Source: Mesonia aestuariivivens | GTDB lineage: Bacteria; Bacteroidota; Bacteroidia; Flavobacteriales; Flavobacteriaceae | Length of the DNA: 64,000 nucleotides | NCBI RefSeq assembly: GCF_019311235.1 | Contig: NZ_JAHWDF010000014.1 | Coordinates: 1 to 64,000, forward strand | Reading direction: 5' to 3' | In this document: piece by piece, positions 7,405-15,903 of the stretch | Layout: every line of letters starts with the position of its first letter | How positions within the stretch are numbered: position 1 is the stretch's first letter | Notes under the pieces: generated by a model | Seen by the model: only the letters and a program-made list of their open reading frames with translations | Told to the model about the DNA's origin: nothing | Databases searched by the model: none | Made by a program: the position numbers and the translations under genes

Positions 7405-8556
7405 ATGGCCTTTCCTTTTAATACCGAATATCCGTCGATTGAGTCTTTACGTGAGCGCGCTCAACAGCGTATGCCGCGTTTTGCTTTTGAATATCTGGAC
7501 GGAGGCTGTAACGAGAATATCAATATCAAAAGAAATACCGATGAAATTAGGGAAATTCAGCTAAAACCCAGATACCTCAAAAACTACAGTAATTCAAAAT
7601 TAGAAACCGAGCTGTTCGGTGTAAAATACGATGCCCCTTTTGGCATTTCGCCCATCGGTTTGCAAGGCTTAATGTGGCCCAATGCCCCGGAAATTTTAGC
7701 CAAAGCCTCTTTAAAACATAACATTCCTTTTATCTTAAGTACCGTAACCACCACTAGCATCGAGCGTGCCAGCGAACTCACCGAAGGTCGCGCCTGGTTT
7801 CAGTTATATCATCCTACCGAAGATTGGTTGCGTGACGATATTTTGAAACGAGCTGAAGCGGCTGAAGTTCCGGTTTTGGTGATTTTATGTGATGTTCCCA
7901 CGTTTGGTTATCGTCCTAAAGAAATTAGAAACGGACTCGCAATGCCGCCACAAATGAATTTTAGAAATGTATTGCAAGTAATGGGAAAACCAGCTTGGGC
8001 AATGCAAACCCTAAAACACGGTGCCCCCAACTTTGCCACGATGAAAAAATATATGGAAAAAGGAATGAGCATTAAACAGCTTGGTGCTTGGATGAATGCT
8101 ACTTTTTCCGGTCGGTTAAACGAAGAAAAAATAAAACCACTCCGCGATCTTTGGAAAGGTAAATTAGTATTAAAAGGTGTCGTTTCCTATGAAGATGCTG
8201 AAGAAGCCATTCGTTTAGGTTTCGACGGAATTATCGTTTCTAACCACGGCGGTCGCCAATTAGATGCCGGCGAATCGACTATTAAACCCCTTGCTCATAT
8301 CGCTGAAAAATACAAAGATCGCATCACTGTAATGATGGATAGCGGAATCCGTTCTGGTCCCGATATTGCTCGTGTAATGAGCAGCGGAGCCGATTTTAGC
8401 TTTTTAGGACGATCGTTTATGTACGGCGTTGGCGCGTTAGGTGATGAAGGTGGCGACCATACCATCGCAATGCTAAAAATGCAACTACAACAAGTATTAG
8501 AACAAGTCTGCTGCGAAAAAGTAACCGATTTGCCGAAGTATTTGGTGAAGAAGTAA
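7405..8556 (+). CDS. lldD: FMN-dependent L-lactate dehydrogenase (alpha-hydroxy-acid dehydrogenase)
   Basis: A 383-residue TIM-barrel flavoprotein of the LldD/glycolate-oxidase family. The catalytic histidine with its FMN loop is VSNHGGRQLD (H281, R284). DSGIRSGPDIARVMSSGAD is the phosphate-binding helix region, and the N-terminal FEYLDGGC is the usual YxxGG variant near FMN. It would oxidise L-lactate to pyruvate and pass electrons to the respiratory chain. Its place directly after the rhamnose genes is informative, since the fused aldolase-dehydrogenase upstream ends at L-lactate. Other 2-hydroxy acids (glycolate, mandelate) are possible substrates for the family, but context favours lactate. 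Confidence 0.87.
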   Translation: MAFPFNTEYPSIESLRERAQQRMPRFAFEYLDGGCNENINIKRNTDEIREIQLKPRYLKNYSNSKLETELFGVKYDAPFGISPIGLQGLMWPNAPEILAKASLKHNIPFILSTVTTTSIERASELTEGRAWFQLYHPTEDWLRDDILKRAEAAEVPVLVILCDVPTFGYRPKEIRNGLAMPPQMNFRNVLQVMGKPAWAMQTLKHGAPNFATMKKYMEKGMSIKQLGAWMNATFSGRLNEEKIKPLRDLWKGKLVLKGVVSYEDAEEAIRLGFDGIIVSNHGGRQLDAGESTIKPLAHIAEKYKDRITVMMDSGIRSGPDIARVMSSGADFSFLGRSFMYGVGALGDEGGDHTIAMLKMQLQQVLEQVCCEKVTDLPKYLVKK

Positions 8557-8737
8557 CTACTAGTAGTGAGAAGTTAGAAAAGAAAGCGTCAAGAGCTAAG
8601 AAACAGGACAATATATATTGAAAACTAAACAGTAACAGCGGCTGAGTGATTGCGAGGTAGGAGCAATTGTATCGAAACCAAAGCGGAAATTGAAGTGAGA
8701 AAAGAGAGAAGAGAAAATAGACTATAGAAATGAGATA

Positions 8738-8780
8738 ATTTGAAAATGTGTTGATTTGAAAATGTGTTGATTTGAAAGTG
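8738..8780. repeat. Short tandem repeat, 16-base unit, about 2.6 copies
   Basis: Unit atttgaaaatgtgttg occurs at 8738-8753 and 8754-8769 and begins again (atttgaaagtg) at 8770. A single run of the same motif (ttgaaaatgtgttg, then atttgaaaatg) occurs at 5289-5313 after the isomerase gene. Confidence 0.7.
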
Positions 8781-8924
8781 AATAAACAAGGTCCTACTTT
8801 TTAATTCCGTAGTAATTGTAGGGAAATAGTGCAGCGATGGATGGAGGAGCAAGGGACTAGTGCAACGGTTTCCCTTGCGCAGGATAAACTATTTTTCTAA
8901 CAATTCAAGGAAATAAAAATAAGA

Positions 8925-8968
8925 CTAGACTTTTTTGCTACTTTTTTTGGCAATGAAAAAAAGTAGGG
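8925..8968. repeat. Intergenic repeat family C, copy 2
   Basis: Reads ctagacttttttgctactt, then ttttggcaatg, then aaaaaaagtaggg; it differs from 3761-3803 at only a few bases. Confidence 0.65.
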
Positions 8969-9153
8969 ATAATAAGATTAGAATTGAGGATGTAGAATGA
9001 AAAACTAAAAATAAGGAACCAAGACAACTGTCATCTCGATCATTGAATGAGATAACAGTTTTAAAACCTACCCACTTTTACGAAAACGATTAAAAAAAAA
9101 TATTAGAAAAACAACAGCTACAAGCTGATAGCTAAAAGCTTAAAATAGAAAAA

Positions 9154-10569
9154 ATGAGTCAGGCACAAATTGAAGAAGAAGTATTAACCGAAGAAATTTC
9201 GGGAGAATTTGAACGCGAACGTGTACCAGAATCCAAGCTAAAAAGCTGGAAAAGCTTTTTAGGAATGTATGCCGGCGAACACGCCGCAGGAACCGAATTT
9301 GTCATTGGTCCGCTTTTTTTAACCACCGGCGTAAGTGCTTTCGACTTAATTATCGGATTGCTTTTAGGAAATTTAATGGCCGTGTTAAGCTGGCGTTTTC
9401 TTACGGCAGAAATTGGTACCAAGTTTAGATATACACTTTACTACCATCTAGAAAAAATCTGCGGAAAACGTTTGGTTACGGTTTATAATTTGGCCAACGG
9501 AATTTTATTCTGCTTTTTAGCTGGAGCAATGATCACTGTTTCTGCAACGGCAGTTGGTGTTCCTTTTGATATGGAAATGCCCAAACTCACCGATACTATG
9601 CCTAATAGTGCGACTTGGGTAATTATTGTATTAGCCATTGGTGGCGTTATATCTATTGTGGCAGCAAAAGGTTACAGTACGGTGGCCAAAGCTGCCAATT
9701 GGATGAGTCCGATTATTGTAGCTGCTTTTGTGATCTGCGGAGTAGTTTCCTTGGTGAATTTAGACGTACATAGCTTTTCCGATTTTTGGAATATTTGGGG
9801 CGAAGGAAGCGAGCCTTTCCCCGGACAAATAAAATATACGTTCTGGCACGTGTTTTTATGGTCTTGGTTTGCCAATGCCGCGATGCATATTGGGATGTCA
9901 GACCTTTCCGTGTTTCGATTCGCTAAAAAGGCAAGTTCAGGTTGGACTACCGCTGCCGGAATTTACATTGGTCATTATATCGCGTGGATTGCCGCAGCCT
10001 TATTGTATGCGGTATATTTAAAATCTCCCGAAGCCCAAGCTGTTTTAGCCAGCGGTGAAGCACCTTCGGTAGCGCCCGGACCTTTAGCTTATAATGCGAT
10101 TGGTGTCTTCGGAATTATCGCGGTCATTCTTGCCGGATGGACCACAGCCAACCCCACCATTTACCGAGCCGGATTGGCTTTTCAGGCCATTATTCCGAAA
10201 GTCTCTACCGCCTGGGTCACCATTATCGCCGGAACCGTCGCCACCATCGCCGGATTATTCCCTGCTTTTGCAATGAAATTATTAGGTTTCGTAGCCCTTT
10301 ACGGATTTATATTAGCCCCCATTGGCGCCATTATTGTTTTTGAATACTTCTTCGGAAAAAAATTCGGCATCCAATCTTTCTACGCTGAAAAATCGGGTAC
10401 TAAATTTAATCAGGCTGTCTTTTGGGCTTGGGTAATTAGCTTCGGTGTTTTTTACTTCATCTCCGTTCAATTTGATGTTTTCTTGTCTTTTGTAACGCTG
10501 CCTGCTTGGCTATTGTGTGGCGTTTTGTATTTGGTGTTTAGTAAAGTTATGCAGAAGAAGAAAAGGTAG
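9154..10569 (+). CDS. NCS1-like permease, candidate L-rhamnose transporter
   Basis: A 471-residue polytopic inner-membrane protein with about 12 hydrophobic segments and a charged N-terminal tail (LTEEISGEFERERVP). The GEHAAGTEFVIGPLFLTTGV and LLLGNLMAVLSWRFLTAEIG stretches resemble the first helices of the NCS1 (cytosine/purine permease) fold. No ABC, SSS or major-facilitator features are seen. It is the last gene before a clear terminator at 10691 and directly follows the rhamnose catabolic genes, so L-rhamnose (or lactate or a uronate) uptake is the natural guess, although the family is known for nucleobases. The substrate is inference from position only. Confidence 0.6.
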   Translation: MSQAQIEEEVLTEEISGEFERERVPESKLKSWKSFLGMYAGEHAAGTEFVIGPLFLTTGVSAFDLIIGLLLGNLMAVLSWRFLTAEIGTKFRYTLYYHLEKICGKRLVTVYNLANGILFCFLAGAMITVSATAVGVPFDMEMPKLTDTMPNSATWVIIVLAIGGVISIVAAKGYSTVAKAANWMSPIIVAAFVICGVVSLVNLDVHSFSDFWNIWGEGSEPFPGQIKYTFWHVFLWSWFANAAMHIGMSDLSVFRFAKKASSGWTTAAGIYIGHYIAWIAAALLYAVYLKSPEAQAVLASGEAPSVAPGPLAYNAIGVFGIIAVILAGWTTANPTIYRAGLAFQAIIPKVSTAWVTIIAGTVATIAGLFPAFAMKLLGFVALYGFILAPIGAIIVFEYFFGKKFGIQSFYAEKSGTKFNQAVFWAWVISFGVFYFISVQFDVFLSFVTLPAWLLCGVLYLVFSKVMQKKKR

Positions 10570-10690
10570 ATTACAACTTTAACAGGTAAGTACAGGATGT
10601 ATTTAAAAATCATTGATGCTAATATTGTTTTATTCAATTATATTTTTTCTCATTTTAACTAAAACTTTTCAGAATTACGGTTTTAGTCTT

Positions 10691-10720
10691 AAACCATCAC
10701 TTGGTGTGATGGTTTTTTTA
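10691..10720 (+). terminator. Rho-independent terminator of the rhamnose catabolic genes
   Basis: Arms aaaccatcac and gtgatggttt (10 bp, perfect) around a 5-base loop ttggt, followed by a T-rich tail. It lies 121 bases after the permease stop and before the lipoprotein start at 10787, which argues against the longer reading of the next gene from 10613. Confidence 0.8.
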
Positions 10721-10786
10721 TTCAGGTATGTACAGGATAGAATTTTACTTGATTTCTTAGATCTTAGCGTAAAACTAATTTCATTC

Positions 10787-12265
10787 ATGAAAAATCAAAT
10801 TTTAACGATCTTTATCCTAATTATAGTACTGGTTTCCTGTAAAGAAAATACGAGGGTAGATAAACCTAATTCAGGGAAAATTTCAACAGCAAGTTTTGAA
10901 CCAGATTGGATTGCTAAGGTAGGGGCTAAAGCTTTTCAGGTGAAAGAAAAAACCTATTGGGTAAACGATTATGGCGTTAAGAACGATACTACCGTTTTAA
11001 ATACCACAGCTATTCAAACAGCAATTGACGATTGTGCTAAAAATGGGGGAGGAACGGTGAGTTTTCAACCGGGAGTTTATCTGTCGGGTTCTATTTTTGT
11101 AAAAGAAGGCGTGCATTTAGAAATCCCGAAAAATGTTGAAATTCGCGGAAGTGAAAATATCGAAGATTATCCTGAAATCGATACCCGTATAGCCGGCATC
11201 GAGATGAAATGGCCAGCGGCTTTGATAAATGTACGAAACCAAAAAAATGTAAAGATAGATGGGGAAGGTTTGGTTAACGGACAAGGAAAGGTGTTTTGGG
11301 ATTACTACTGGAACTTACGTAAAGAATATGAACCAAAAGGTTTACGCTGGATTGTAGATTACGATGCGAAACGTCCGCGGACCTTTTTAATCGCTAATTC
11401 TGAAAATGTCTTTTTAGAAGATTTGAACATTCAGAAAGCCGGTTTTTGGACGGTACAGGTGCTCTATTCAAAATATATCACTGTAGATGGATTAACAATC
11501 AGAAATAATATTGGCGGCCACGGCCCGAGTACCGATGGTGTCGATATCGATTCTTCTCAATGGATTTTAGTGCAAAATTGTGATATCGATTGTAATGATG
11601 ATAATTTCTGCTTAAAAGCGGGACGCGATTGGGATGGGCAGCGTGTGGATAGGCCTACTGAATATGTAGTGATTCGTGATTGTATCGCTCGCGCCGGTTC
11701 CGGACTTTTTACCATTGGGAGCGAAACCGCCGGAGATGTTCGTCACGTCTATGCTTCAAATATTAAAGGTTTAGGGACTAAAAACGGACTTAACGTCAAA
11801 TCGGCCATTACCCGTGGCGGAACGGTGGAAGATGTGTATTTAGAAAATATCGAGATGGATAGCGTGCGTACGTTTATTGAGGTTTCGATGAATTGGAACC
11901 CGAGTTACAGTTACTCTAAATTACCAGAAGGCTATGATATCGATTCGGTACCACAACGTTGGCGAACTTTACTGAAAGAAGTAAAACCTGCCTCAAAAGG
12001 AATTCCGACCTTTAAGGATATTTCATTGCATAATATTAACGTTAGAAGAGCTAAACGGGCGATTAATGTGAATGGTTTGGAAAATTCTTACATCACCAAT
12101 TTTAATTTAAAAGATGTCCACATTCAAGCAGCTACCGCCGGACAAATTAATTACAGTGAAAATTGGAATTTAGAAAATGTAAGCCTAAAAACCGAAGATA
12201 ATTCTAAGGTGAAAATAGAGCATTCGCCGGGCGTAAAATTACCAGATTCGCTTTATATTCAATAA
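10787..12265 (+). CDS. GH28 family glycosidase (polygalacturonase/rhamnogalacturonase-like), lipoprotein
   Basis: A 492-residue protein. I start it at the ATG at 10787, which opens a lipoprotein signal peptide (MKNQILTIFILIIVLVSC); an in-frame ATG at 10613 would add 58 residues spanning a terminator. After the lipid-modified Cys comes a pectate-lyase-like N-cap (TTAIQTAIDDCAKNGGGTVS) and a right-handed parallel beta-helix with the GH28 signature STDGVDIDSS, CNDDNFCLKAG and GLFTIGSETAG, giving the catalytic Asp residues. The usual GHG is replaced by GSE, as in many exo-acting relatives. It should hydrolyse galacturonic-acid linkages in pectin at the cell surface or in the periplasm. Exact substrate (homogalacturonan, RG-I or RG-II) cannot be read from sequence. 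The next gene follows within 17 bases. Confidence 0.87.
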   Translation: MKNQILTIFILIIVLVSCKENTRVDKPNSGKISTASFEPDWIAKVGAKAFQVKEKTYWVNDYGVKNDTTVLNTTAIQTAIDDCAKNGGGTVSFQPGVYLSGSIFVKEGVHLEIPKNVEIRGSENIEDYPEIDTRIAGIEMKWPAALINVRNQKNVKIDGEGLVNGQGKVFWDYYWNLRKEYEPKGLRWIVDYDAKRPRTFLIANSENVFLEDLNIQKAGFWTVQVLYSKYITVDGLTIRNNIGGHGPSTDGVDIDSSQWILVQNCDIDCNDDNFCLKAGRDWDGQRVDRPTEYVVIRDCIARAGSGLFTIGSETAGDVRHVYASNIKGLGTKNGLNVKSAITRGGTVEDVYLENIEMDSVRTFIEVSMNWNPSYSYSKLPEGYDIDSVPQRWRTLLKEVKPASKGIPTFKDISLHNINVRRAKRAINVNGLENSYITNFNLKDVHIQAATAGQINYSENWNLENVSLKTEDNSKVKIEHSPGVKLPDSLYIQ

Positions 12266-12282
12266 TCTCAGATACTTTTTTT

Positions 12283-15200
12283 ATGCGGAGTGTTCTAAGA
12301 AACATTAGCTTATTTATACTTTTTGTTTTTTCAATAGGAGTTGTTGCACAAGAAAATTATTGGCACAACCAACCTCGAAAAATCCATTACCAACCCAACG
12401 GAAAGGCTTTCGAGTTGGTCAACGGCACTCGAAAATTTAATCGGGCACTTTATGGAACCAATACCGGATTTCGGGTAGAAGCCGGTGATTTACCAGAGTT
12501 TGCGATGTATATGCCGGGAATGGGCGGTAATTTTCAATTGGGAATTTTTGCTGCGGAAAATAGCAAATGGATCACCGAAGCCGATAAGATAAAGACATCC
12601 TATATTCCCGGAAGAATGGAATATACGATTGAAGACGAAATCTTGAAAGGCGGAAAACTTCAATTACAAATCCTCGCTTTAGCCGATGCGGAAGGTTTTA
12701 TTTTAAAAGTAATTCCTGAAAATATTCCTACGGAAGTCAATTTGGTTTGGTTCTATGGAGGCGCTAGCGGAAAGAAATTTCATCGAGATGGCGATATTGG
12801 CGCCGATCCTGAATCTGTTTTTTACTTGCAACCCGATTATTGCGAGCATAATTCTTTTAAAATTGCTGAAAATTCGTTTCACTTAGATTACGCCTGGGAT
12901 AGCAAAAAAAACGAAACCCAAAAAGTAATGAAGGGCGTCTTTCCTGATTCGGAAGTAAAATTAGCCAATGTAAATCATTTGGAAAATCCTATCAATTTAT
13001 GGAATTCCACTGCGGAAGATTTACCAGTGTTGGCAGGAAAAATTTCCAATTTAGAAACTGAACTTTATTGGGAAATCGGGAATCAATTGCAGGTTGGAAA
13101 TAACTCGCAAGCCGATCTTCAACAGGATTTTGAAAAGGCTTTATCGAAGGCAGAAGAATTAGCCAATCGAGTACAACTAAAGACACCTGATCCTTATTTG
13201 AATACTTTGGGCGGAGCTTTAGCTACTGCTGCCGATGGTATTTGGGAAGATCCTGCTTTTTTACACGGTTCGGTGGCCTGGCGAATGCACCTCAACGCCT
13301 GGCGTGGCGCGTATGTAGCCGATCCGCTAGGTTGGCACGATCGAGCGAAAACACATTTTTCAAGCTATGCCAATTCACAGGTTTTACAACCTGAAACCGG
13401 TCCGGTAGTTCCCGATACGTCGAGACATTTTGCTCGGCAAAAAGAGAAAATTGGGACTTCGATGTTTAGTCGTGGCTATATTTCCAGAAGACCTAATAAC
13501 AACACCATAGCGCATCATTACGATATGAATTTGGTGTTTTTCGATCAGTTACTTAAGCATTTTCAATGGAGTGGCGATAAAGAATATATCAAGGAAATGT
13601 GGCCGACTTTAAAACGGCATCTTGCTTGGGAAAAGCGAAATTTTGATACCGATGGCGACGGACTTTACGATGCTTACGCCGCTATTTGGGCGAGCGATGC
13701 CTTGCAATATGCTGGTGGTGGCGTGGTCTACACGTCGGCTTATAATTATAGCGCCAACAAAATGGCTGCGAAACTGGCGAAAATTGTTGGTGAGAATTCA
13801 CAAGCTTATGATGAGGAAGCTGAAAAAATTATGAATGCACTTCAGCAAAAATTGTGGATCAAGGAAAAAGGAATTTTCGCGGAATATAAAGATCTACTAG
13901 GCGAACAAAACCTACACGAACAACCCGGAATTTGGAGTATTTATCACACCATCGATGAAGCAGTTCCTTCCCAAAAACAAGCTTTGCAAATGCTGAATTA
14001 TGTTTCGACTGAAATCCCACACATTCCTGTAAAAGCTGAAGGTTTAGATCGAGAATTAGAACTTATTTCTACTACCAATTGGCAACCTTATACTTGGTCA
14101 GTGAACAATGTGGCGCTAGCTGAAAACCTACATATGGCTTTGGCCTATTGGCAAGGCGAAAATCCCGAAAAAGCTTATGATCTTTGGCAAAGTGCGCTGG
14201 TGGAAAGTATGTATTTAGGCGCTTCTCCGGGAGGATTTCAGCAGCTTTCTTTTTACGATGCGATTCGTGGAGAATTGTACCGTGATTTTGCCGATCCAAT
14301 CGGGATGGCGGCTCGCAGTTTGGTGGAAGGTTTATTCGGAATTCACCCTGATGCCCTAGAAAATGAATTGAAAATTACTCCCGGTTTTCCTGAAGATTGG
14401 AATGAAGCCTCTTTGCAATTGCCTAATATTTCGGTGGAATTTCAGCAGAATGGGAAGTCGAAAATCTATAAAATTCAACAAGATTTTACGAAGGAATTGG
14501 CTCTAAAAATGGAAGTGGGAATTACTTCAGAAAAAGTGGAAGAAGTGTTGGTCAACGGAAAATCAATTCCGCTCAACTGGAAAAAAGAAGCCTATAATTC
14601 ACCAAAATTAATCATTGAAGTTCCTTATGCTGAAAATTATACCATTGAAATCAAGCAAAGCGGAAATAACTTAGAAAAACCTGAATTTCCTGACAAAGTC
14701 GCTTCCGAAGAAACTTTAGAATTAAAGCTGAATAAAGCTAAAATTATTGCCGTTGACGATCCGCAAGAGATCATTAAAGACTATGATTTAAATTCGGATG
14801 AATTTCAGCTCAATTCTGTTACCGGGAATAAAAGCTTTTTTGTGCAATTACAACAAGGTGAACAACGCTGGTGGAAGATAATTCCTATAGAGATCTTACC
14901 AAAATTAGAGGTCATTGAACAAAGAATTACAGGAAATCAATTGCAGCTGAGTTTACAAAATCATACTTCAAAAACTATTGATGCTCAATTAATACTGAAT
15001 TCCGCGAAAAAGAGTCAGCAAGATTTGAAACTTAAAGCTCAATCAACAGCTATTGTTGAAGTTCCGTTAGCCTATGCAGTTTCAGGAAGCAATCAGCTTC
15101 AATTAGTATCAAAAAGCGAAACTTATCACTTAGCTATTCAAAATTGGGAAGTAAAAACTTCAGCAAAAGCTAAGTTTGAAATGGTTGATTTAAGTTCCGT

Positions 15201-15903
15201 TTTTAATAGTAACGTTAGTGATATTTTTACCGATCAATACCAGGAGCCGCGACCCTTACGACCAACCTTGCAATTACCCACCACAGGAATTGGCAACTGG
15301 TGTTACCCGTGGATCGCTGAAGAAGTGCATATCGACGATTCCGGTTTGCGTAAAAAAGCAGGCGAAAAACAGCAACTATCGACTCCGCAAGGTATTCCGT
15401 TCAAAACCCCTTCCGCAGAAAATAAACAGAATATTGCTTTCGTATCCCAATGGGAAGTTTATCCCAAAGAACTTGAAATTCTGCTTTCAGGGAAAGCTTC
15501 ACACGCCTATTTGATGATGGCAGGAAGTACCAATCCGATGCAAAGCAGGTTTGTAAATGGGGAAGTAATTGTCACTTATCAAGACGGTTCAACAGAAATT
15601 CTGAAACTCAAAAATCCGGAGAATTGGTGGCCAATAGAGCAGGATTATTTTGTAGATGATTACGCGTTCACCACCGATGCGCCCAGACCACCGCGTGTTT
15701 ACCTAAAAACTGGAGAAATTACGCGTGATTTTAAAGATTATCACAACATTCACGGCTATTCTGACAAAGGAATTGATGGCGGCGCAGCTACGATTTTAGA
15801 CCTTCCACTTAACCCGAAAAAAAAGTTGAAAAGTCTCTCTTTTAGAGCAAAAGCGAATGATGTGGTAATTGGCTTAATGAGTTTAAGTTTAAAACGGAAG
15901 TAA
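12283..15903 (+). CDS. Large DUF4450 protein with (alpha/alpha)6 glycosidase-like core
   Basis: A 1206-residue exported protein with signal peptide MRSVLRNISLFILFVFSIGV-VAQ. The N-terminal 250 residues are beta-rich (the DUF4450 part, with YMPGMGGNFQLGIF). Residues about 290-720 look like an (alpha/alpha)6 barrel (AWRMHLNAWRGAYVADPLGW, FDTDGDGLYDAYAAIWASDA, TTNWQPYTWSVNN, YLGASPGGFQQLSFYDAIRG). The rest is beta-sandwich, with a C-terminal module that reads like a sugar-binding domain. This architecture occurs in Bacteroidota pectin loci. I recall no firmly assigned activity, so I leave it as a probable glycoside hydrolase acting on rhamnogalacturonan. It overlaps the next gene by one base (TAATG), so the two are translationally coupled. 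Confidence 0.7.
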   Translation: MRSVLRNISLFILFVFSIGVVAQENYWHNQPRKIHYQPNGKAFELVNGTRKFNRALYGTNTGFRVEAGDLPEFAMYMPGMGGNFQLGIFAAENSKWITEADKIKTSYIPGRMEYTIEDEILKGGKLQLQILALADAEGFILKVIPENIPTEVNLVWFYGGASGKKFHRDGDIGADPESVFYLQPDYCEHNSFKIAENSFHLDYAWDSKKNETQKVMKGVFPDSEVKLANVNHLENPINLWNSTAEDLPVLAGKISNLETELYWEIGNQLQVGNNSQADLQQDFEKALSKAEELANRVQLKTPDPYLNTLGGALATAADGIWEDPAFLHGSVAWRMHLNAWRGAYVADPLGWHDRAKTHFSSYANSQVLQPETGPVVPDTSRHFARQKEKIGTSMFSRGYISRRPNNNTIAHHYDMNLVFFDQLLKHFQWSGDKEYIKEMWPTLKRHLAWEKRNFDTDGDGLYDAYAAIWASDALQYAGGGVVYTSAYNYSANKMAAKLAKIVGENSQAYDEEAEKIMNALQQKLWIKEKGIFAEYKDLLGEQNLHEQPGIWSIYHTIDEAVPSQKQALQMLNYVSTEIPHIPVKAEGLDRELELISTTNWQPYTWSVNNVALAENLHMALAYWQGENPEKAYDLWQSALVESMYLGASPGGFQQLSFYDAIRGELYRDFADPIGMAARSLVEGLFGIHPDALENELKITPGFPEDWNEASLQLPNISVEFQQNGKSKIYKIQQDFTKELALKMEVGITSEKVEEVLVNGKSIPLNWKKEAYNSPKLIIEVPYAENYTIEIKQSGNNLEKPEFPDKVASEETLELKLNKAKIIAVDDPQEIIKDYDLNSDEFQLNSVTGNKSFFVQLQQGEQRWWKIIPIEILPKLEVIEQRITGNQLQLSLQNHTSKTIDAQLILNSAKKSQQDLKLKAQSTAIVEVPLAYAVSGSNQLQLVSKSETYHLAIQNWEVKTSAKAKFEMVDLSSVFNSNVSDIFTDQYQEPRPLRPTLQLPTTGIGNWCYPWIAEEVHIDDSGLRKKAGEKQQLSTPQGIPFKTPSAENKQNIAFVSQWEVYPKELEILLSGKASHAYLMMAGSTNPMQSRFVNGEVIVTYQDGSTEILKLKNPENWWPIEQDYFVDDYAFTTDAPRPPRVYLKTGEITRDFKDYHNIHGYSDKGIDGGAATILDLPLNPKKKLKSLSFRAKANDVVIGLMSLSLKRK

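Larger units (their letters stand above)
8557..9153. other. Repeat-filled gap before the permease gene
   Basis: A 597-base gap without a convincing gene. It holds purine-rich agagagaagagaaaatagac stretches, a 16-base tandem repeat (8738-8780), a family C element (8925-8968), a second block of gaggatgtagaatgaaaaac type, a ctgtcatctcgatcattgaa stretch (9028-9060) related to families A/B, and an agctacaagctgatagctaa stretch (9117-9136) just before the ATG. ORFs here are short, low-complexity and on the opposite strand. Confidence 0.65.

Noticed and set aside
8738-8780. CRISPR array
   Set aside because: The 16-base units are directly adjacent without spacers and there are no cas genes; it is a short tandem repeat.
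8625-8852. 75-codon ORF in the lldD-permease gap
   Set aside because: It translates the tandem repeat and purine-rich units (Phe/Ser/Leu-rich product) and has no family resemblance.
10613-10786. In-frame N-terminal extension of the GH28 gene from 10613
   Set aside because: It spans a perfect terminator hairpin at 10691-10720 and puts a lipoprotein signal in the middle of the protein; the ATG at 10787 starts that signal.
15218-15514. 98-codon ORF inside the DUF4450 gene
   Set aside because: It lies in another frame of a long, well-supported gene, with no signal or motif of its own.
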